This document shows, piece by piece, positions 49,910-53,607 of a DNA stretch of 53,607 bases. Source of the stretch: CAYJII01 sp964370225 (GTDB lineage: Bacteria; Bacillota; Clostridia; Oscillospirales; Ruminococcaceae); contig CAYJII010000014.1 of NCBI GenBank assembly GCA_964370225.1, positions 1 to 53,607 of the forward strand, written 5' to 3'. The notes under the pieces were generated by a model, which was not told where the DNA came from, did not search any database, and was given only the letters and a program-made list of their open reading frames with translations. Within the stretch, counting starts at the first letter, position 1. The number at the start of each line of letters is the position of its first letter. A program made the translations under genes and the position numbers.

Positions 49910-50449
49910 ATGAATATTTGGCATGATACCGACGAAAGAGATATTGCAAAGCACGAATTTACAGCTGTAATCGAAATTCCAGCAGGGAGCAAGAAAAAGT
50001 ACGAACTAGATAAAAAAACCGGTTTACTTAAACTAGATAGAATTTTATACACCTCCACACATTATCCGTGGAATTATGGTTTTATCCCTAGAACTTATGC
50101 CGAGGATTCCGACCCGCTCGATGTTTTAGTGCTGTGCACAGAAGCAATCGACCCACTAGTAATGGTGAAAGTTTATCCAATTGGCGTTTTGAGAATGACC
50201 GATAATGCTGAGTGTGATGACAAAATTATCGCTATACCATGTCAAGACCCAACATGGAATTTTTACAAGGAAATTTCCCAGCTGCCTCCACATATATTAC
50301 AGGAAATTATTCACTTTTTTGAGGTGTATAAAGCGTTAGAAAATAAAGAGACAGCAATTAGCGAAATATTGTCTAAAGAAGAAGCTATGGCAATCATCGA
50401 ATCTTCTATGGAAAGATATCTCGTGCATTTTTGTGGGAAATCGCAATAA
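49910..50449 (+). CDS. ppa: Family I inorganic pyrophosphatase
   Basis: The 179-residue protein has the soluble PPase signature EDSDPLDVL with metal-binding Asp residues, the substrate segments VIEIPAGSKKKYELD, YPWNYGFIPRT and the late KEISQLPPH and FFEVYKALEN. It hydrolyses pyrophosphate to phosphate. Family I rather than the DHH-type family II enzyme common in Firmicutes. GGGTGG precedes the ATG. A perfect hairpin follows. Confidence 0.93.
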   Translation: MNIWHDTDERDIAKHEFTAVIEIPAGSKKKYELDKKTGLLKLDRILYTSTHYPWNYGFIPRTYAEDSDPLDVLVLCTEAIDPLVMVKVYPIGVLRMTDNAECDDKIIAIPCQDPTWNFYKEISQLPPHILQEIIHFFEVYKALENKETAISEILSKEEAMAIIESSMERYLVHFCGKSQ

Positions 50450-50461
50450 TACATATAATTC

Positions 50462-50495
50462 AAAGTGAATATCACATTAATGTGATATTCACTTT
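50462..50495 (+). terminator. Terminator of ppa
   Basis: A perfect 15-bp stem AAAGTGAATATCACA with loop TTAA; the T-tract is short. Confidence 0.7.
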
Positions 50496-50531
50496 ATTAG
50501 CGAAAAAAGTATTATGTAGGGGAGAAAAAAT

Positions 50532-50915
50532 ATGAAAATTGAGCATATCGCACTTTATGTTACAGATTTAGAAGTATGCAAGGAATATTACGTGAAATAT
50601 TTCGGTGCTAAAAGTAATAAGCAGTACCACAATCAAACTACAGGTTTTAAATCTTACTTTTTATCTTTTAGTGACGGCGCTAGACTTGAGCTTATGAATT
50701 TAGCTAATCTTGAAGAAAAAAGCCCCAATCCTAAACGCACTGGATTTATCCACCTGGCTTTTAGTGTTGGCAGCAAGGAAAATGTCGACAAGCTGACAGA
50801 TGTAATTAAATCTGGCGGGTATGAAGTTACTAGCAATCCGAGAACCACAGGTGACGGTTATTACGAAAGCTGTGTACTAGACCCCGAGGGAAATATTATA
50901 GAAATTACTGAGTAA
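50532..50915 (+). CDS. VOC-family (glyoxalase/bleomycin-resistance-like) protein
   Basis: The 127-residue protein has two beta-alpha-beta-beta-beta units: KIEHIALYVTDLEVCKEYY (His5), ARLELM with Glu, GFIHLAFSV (His) and VLDPEGNIIEIT (Glu). These His/Glu positions match the metal ligands of glyoxalase I-type VOC proteins. It may be a lyase or a small-molecule-binding protein. AGGGGAG precedes the ATG. Confidence 0.87.
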   Translation: MKIEHIALYVTDLEVCKEYYVKYFGAKSNKQYHNQTTGFKSYFLSFSDGARLELMNLANLEEKSPNPKRTGFIHLAFSVGSKENVDKLTDVIKSGGYEVTSNPRTTGDGYYESCVLDPEGNIIEITE

Positions 50916-50920
50916 AACTA

Positions 50921-50957
50921 AAAAGGAGCAATCGCTTTAGTAGCGATTGCTCCTTTT
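50921..50957. terminator. Bidirectional terminator
   Basis: A perfect 16-bp stem AAAAGGAGCAATCGCT (50921-50936 with 50942-50957), 5-nt loop, T-rich on both strands, between convergent genes. Confidence 0.9.
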
Positions 50958-50969
50958 TTAATATAAATT

Positions 50970-52757
50970 TTATTCTTCCTCTGAATACTCAGCAGGCTCA
51001 TCGTCAATAGTTTTAAACTGCGCATCATATAGCTTTTTGTATATGCCATTTTTCGCATATAAATCATCGTGTGCGCCATATTCCGATACTCCATCCGCAG
51101 TAAGAACAATTATTTCATCCGCATTTTTTATAGTAGACAGCCTGTGCGCTATAACTAATGTTGTTCTGCCTTCGGAAAGTTCGTATAACGAGCGTTGTAC
51201 TTTTTGTTCGGTTTCATTATCAAGCGCAGAAGTTGCTTCGTCCAAAATCATAATTGGTGGATTTTTTAAGAATGCGCGCGCAATGCTCATTCTCTGCTTT
51301 TGCCCCCCAGACAGACGCACACCTTTTTCGCCTATATTAGTTTCATATCCATCAGGACAGCTCATGATAAAGTCGTGAACTCTTGCTTTTTTTGCCGCAC
51401 TAATAACTTCTTCATCAGTAGCATCTATTTTCCCGTATTTAATATTTTCTTTAATCGTACCTGTGAATAGGAAGATATCCTGTTGCACCATACCTATCGA
51501 GCTTCTAAGGCTATTTAATTTTATATCCCTAATATCGACACCATCAAGCGTGATATGCCCCTCTAAGCAGTCATAAAACCTTGGGATTAGCTGGCATAAT
51601 GTAGTTTTCCCACCGCCCGATGGGCCAACTACTGCGACTGTTTTTCCAGCACTGATTTTTAGCGAAATGTTATTTAGCACTTCCTCTTCATCGGTATATT
51701 TAAATGTAACATTGTGAAACTCGATATCACCTTTTATATTTTTTAGTTTCACAGCATTCGGTTTATCCATAATCTCAACATCTGTGTCCATTATTTCCAC
51801 AAAACGCCTAAACCCACTCATCCCTTGCTCAAATTGTTGAGTAAAGTTTGTCAGTCTTTGGATAGGCTGCAAAATAATATTTATGTATAGCAAAAAAACT
51901 ACTAGATCAGAAAGGTTCATGGTATTAGTCATTACACATAGTCCACCGACTATAAGAACTAACGCATTGCATGAATTCGTTAAAAACCCCATGCCCGACA
52001 CAAATGTCGCCATGGCATTGTACGAAGCTTTCTTCGCATTCTTAAAAAAGCCGTTGCCTTCGTAGAATTTTTCAATTTCATGTTTCTCATTTGTAAAAGA
52101 CTGTACTACTCTTATTCCGCTAATGCTATTTTCTACCTGTGCGTTAACATCTGCGATTTTCACTCTAACATCTGAGAATGCTTTCCTCATTTTTTTACGT
52201 CTTGTAGTTGCAAACCATGCTATTATCGGAAGCATGATAAGGATACACAAGGTTAGACGCCATTCAATATTAAACAGTATCACCGCAGAACCAAAAAACA
52301 TTACAATAGAGATAAAAATATCCTCAGGGCCATGGTGCGCAAGCTCAGTAATATCAAACAAATCATTGAGTATTTTCGACATAATTTGCCCTGTTCTATT
52401 TGTATCGTAATACTTGAACGAGAGCTTTTGCAGGTGCGAGAATAAATCTTCCCTGATATCCGCTTCAATCCTTACGCCGACTACATGCCCCCAGTAGTTG
52501 ATGAAATATGTAAATAGCGAGATGGAAATGTATATCCCGATTAGCGCTGCCGCTAGAATGATGAGCTCATTAAAGTTGCCATTTGGTATTGTCTCATCCA
52601 TTATTCTTTTTGTGATAAGTGGGAATATTAACCCCAAAGCTGACGAGGCAAATGAACATGCCATATCACAAAAAAACAGTTTCTTGTGAGGTTTGTAATA
52701 TGAAATAAACCTCTTAATCAATCCTTTATCAATACTCGTTTCTTCTTTTTTACTCAT
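50970..52757 (-). CDS. ABC exporter, half-transporter (multidrug/lipid type)
   Basis: The 595-residue protein joins a six-helix membrane domain (about 20-320) with an ATPase domain: Walker A GPSGGGKTT, Q-loop VQQDIF, signature RLSGGQKQRMSIARAF, Walker B IMILDEATSALD and H-loop IAHRLST. It works as a homodimer or with a partner half-transporter, which is not in the window. BmrA/MsbA-like export of drugs, lipids or peptides is expected. The two MarR-type palindromes in its promoter indicate drug- or stress-responsive control. AAGGAG precedes the ATG. Confidence 0.93.
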   Translation of the reverse strand: MSKKEETSIDKGLIKRFISYYKPHKKLFFCDMACSFASSALGLIFPLITKRIMDETIPNGNFNELIILAAALIGIYISISLFTYFINYWGHVVGVRIEADIREDLFSHLQKLSFKYYDTNRTGQIMSKILNDLFDITELAHHGPEDIFISIVMFFGSAVILFNIEWRLTLCILIMLPIIAWFATTRRKKMRKAFSDVRVKIADVNAQVENSISGIRVVQSFTNEKHEIEKFYEGNGFFKNAKKASYNAMATFVSGMGFLTNSCNALVLIVGGLCVMTNTMNLSDLVVFLLYINIILQPIQRLTNFTQQFEQGMSGFRRFVEIMDTDVEIMDKPNAVKLKNIKGDIEFHNVTFKYTDEEEVLNNISLKISAGKTVAVVGPSGGGKTTLCQLIPRFYDCLEGHITLDGVDIRDIKLNSLRSSIGMVQQDIFLFTGTIKENIKYGKIDATDEEVISAAKKARVHDFIMSCPDGYETNIGEKGVRLSGGQKQRMSIARAFLKNPPIMILDEATSALDNETEQKVQRSLYELSEGRTTLVIAHRLSTIKNADEIIVLTADGVSEYGAHDDLYAKNGIYKKLYDAQFKTIDDEPAEYSEEE

Positions 52758-52840
52758 ATATTTACTCCTTTGCTGTATTTAAAACTAAATTTGCGAGTTT
52801 AATCTAATATCCGTACAATTTTCCCCTCGGTTAGATAATA

Positions 52841-52854
52841 GTTGCATGTGCAAC
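52841..52854. promoter_or_regulatory. MarR-type operator copy 1
   Basis: GTTGCATGTGCAAC, 6-bp arms with a TG centre, at the predicted transcription start of the exporter gene. Confidence 0.7.
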
Positions 52855-52862
52855 ATATTAGC

Positions 52863-52891
52863 ATTATAACAAAATTTCGTTGCATGTGCAA
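52863..52891 (-). promoter_or_regulatory. Promoter of the ABC exporter
   Basis: Minus-strand TTGCAC, 17-bp spacer, TATAAT. The -35 lies inside operator copy 2. Confidence 0.65.
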
Positions 52892-52892
52892 C
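52879..52892. promoter_or_regulatory. MarR-type operator copy 2
   Basis: Second identical GTTGCATGTGCAAC, 38 bp from the first, covering the -35. The rest of 52893-53011 shows no further feature. Confidence 0.7.
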
Positions 52893-53011
52893 AATTTCTT
52901 TACCTAATCTTAAACTTTAGCAAAACACACGAAATACATATATGGTTTTAATGCACAATTGCAGTAATTAAAGCTAAAGTGCCTCCGTTTTCATATTAGC
53001 ACAAAAACTAA

Positions 53012-53043
53012 CCAAGGGCATTGATTTTCATCAACGCCCTTGG
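53012..53043 (-). terminator. Terminator of the right-edge transcript
   Basis: Arms 53012-53024 and 53031-53043 (CCAAGGGCATTGA) pair over 13 bp with one G-U, followed on the minus strand by TTAGTTTTTG. No ORF precedes it. Confidence 0.65.
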
Positions 53044-53607
53044 AAAACTTTTAAATATTAAGTTAAAAAATTCTTCATTTAGATAATCACCTGTAATTTC
53101 ACCAAATAACCTTTTACATGATGATCAATATATCTAAAGGTTGTGAGCTCTATTACACAAACTCACTTGCGAAACCATTTACTTAATTTAACCACTTTAA
53201 TAAGATTAATTTAGCGTAATTTTCTTTGCCTTATTATCTTTCGCTCGCTAAATCTTTCATCTTCATTAAAATAAAAATCTTATTGCATTGGATTGTACTC
53301 CTTCTGTAAAAATACCTTAAAATTAGAATAACCTAAAGTTAACTATTTGAAGATTACCATCCTTTCACTTATTCATATAAACTTAATTTCGTTCACATTA
53401 TATGAATAAAACGATCTTTTCCATGTGATTAAACTGCTCAAATCCTTGAGAATAGGTTCTATTTCATCGGACTGTACCTCTTCCTTTAAATTTCTAAAAT
53501 TTCTATAAATAAAAATTAAGTAACAATTTTCTTTTCGCCCTTTTACGCTTAAAAATGAGAATTTGTTTTTAGGTTAAATTTAACTTTCTTGGCGGACTCT
53601 CTCCTAA
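53012..53607 (-). ncRNA. Candidate large structured non-coding RNA, 5' end beyond the window
   Basis: No frame over 53044-53607 is open on either strand. Instead the stretch is full of nested inverted repeats: 53078-53085 with 53131-53138 (8 bp) enclosing 53086-53096 with 53114-53125; 53139-53147 with 53162-53176 (GGTT/AACC plus GTGAG/CTCAC); 53199-53206 with 53277-53284 (8 bp) enclosing 53209-53216 with 53246-53253 (8 bp); 53369-53380 with 53398-53409 (12 bp); 53437-53441 with 53446-53450. Two similar 25-nt segments recur at 53281 and 53460, 179 nt apart. A terminator closes the minus strand. Length and AU-rich multi-stem form recall the large RNAs OLE, ROOL or GOLLD, but I did not recognise a family. 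Confidence 0.5.

Noticed and set aside
53044..53607. RNase P RNA, tmRNA or a degraded protein gene at the right edge
   Set aside because: The hallmark RNase P and tmRNA sequences are missing, and all six frames are full of stops without domain traces.

Overview
The window is about 53.6 kb of low-GC, densely packed DNA with strong AGGAGG-type ribosome binding sites, many TTGnnn-17-TATAAT promoters, frequent intrinsic terminators and short intergenic gaps. Gene content (HPr kinase, cysteine-type sulfatase, family 130 mannosylglucose phosphorylase, 7TM sensor kinase, ZnuABC/Zur, TypA) fits an anaerobic member of the Clostridia (Bacillota), probably a gut or rumen type glycan degrader. I cannot name a genus. 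I see no rRNA, CRISPR array, integrase or intact transposase.

Layout, left to right. 1-1217: truncated lipoprotein. 1625-5902 (minus): YitT membrane protein, small DUF1801-like protein, ADP-ribosylglycohydrolase and ribokinase in one run. 6167-9275: a URO-D-like protein, a nitroreductase and an EAL phosphodiesterase. 9494-11634: a compact redox operon (TSCPD protein, Cys-rich MarR regulator, CcdA-TlpA fusion) with a palindromic operator. 11737-14408: two-component system, followed by a promoter-terminator unit with no good ORF (candidate small RNA). 14812-17059: DJ-1/PfpI-like, pentapeptide-repeat and GNAT proteins. 17150-21807 (minus): sulfatase, phosphodiesterase, SGNH hydrolase, GH2 operon without signal peptides. 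22097-26658 (minus): DapB-like oxidoreductase with a MerR regulator, then two URO-D-like proteins facing a LacI regulator. 28225-30559: cellobiose/mannobiose 2-epimerase plus GH130 phosphorylase, which together make a cytoplasmic beta-mannobiose pathway.

30710-34881 holds tRNA-Ala(GGC), a 38-codon remnant of a P-loop gene, AlkA, a PH-domain protein and a three-gene operon of GIY-YIG protein, ABC-type ATPase and TOPRIM-like protein that looks like a possible defence module. 34966-36650: hprK and pyrE. 36812-39898 (minus): zur-znuA-znuC-znuB zinc uptake operon with an operator between -35 and -10. 40196-46177: esterase, typA, a two-domain HAD protein and argS. argS is preceded by a 13-residue leader peptide ending in four Arg codons, two mutually exclusive hairpins and a terminator: a complete ribosome-mediated attenuator. 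46460-50915: ABM protein, ogt, AraC regulator with divergent GH31 gene, pyrophosphatase and VOC protein. 50970-52757 (minus): ABC exporter under two identical GTTGCATGTGCAAC operators. The last 600 bp contain no ORF but many nested inverted repeats ending in a terminator on the minus strand, most simply read as the 3' part of a large structured non-coding RNA cut by the window edge.

The strongest leads are the argS attenuator and the structured RNA at the right edge, then the ATPase/TOPRIM operon and the orphan 180-nt transcript near 14.6 kb. All calls come from reading the sequence alone; no searches were run.
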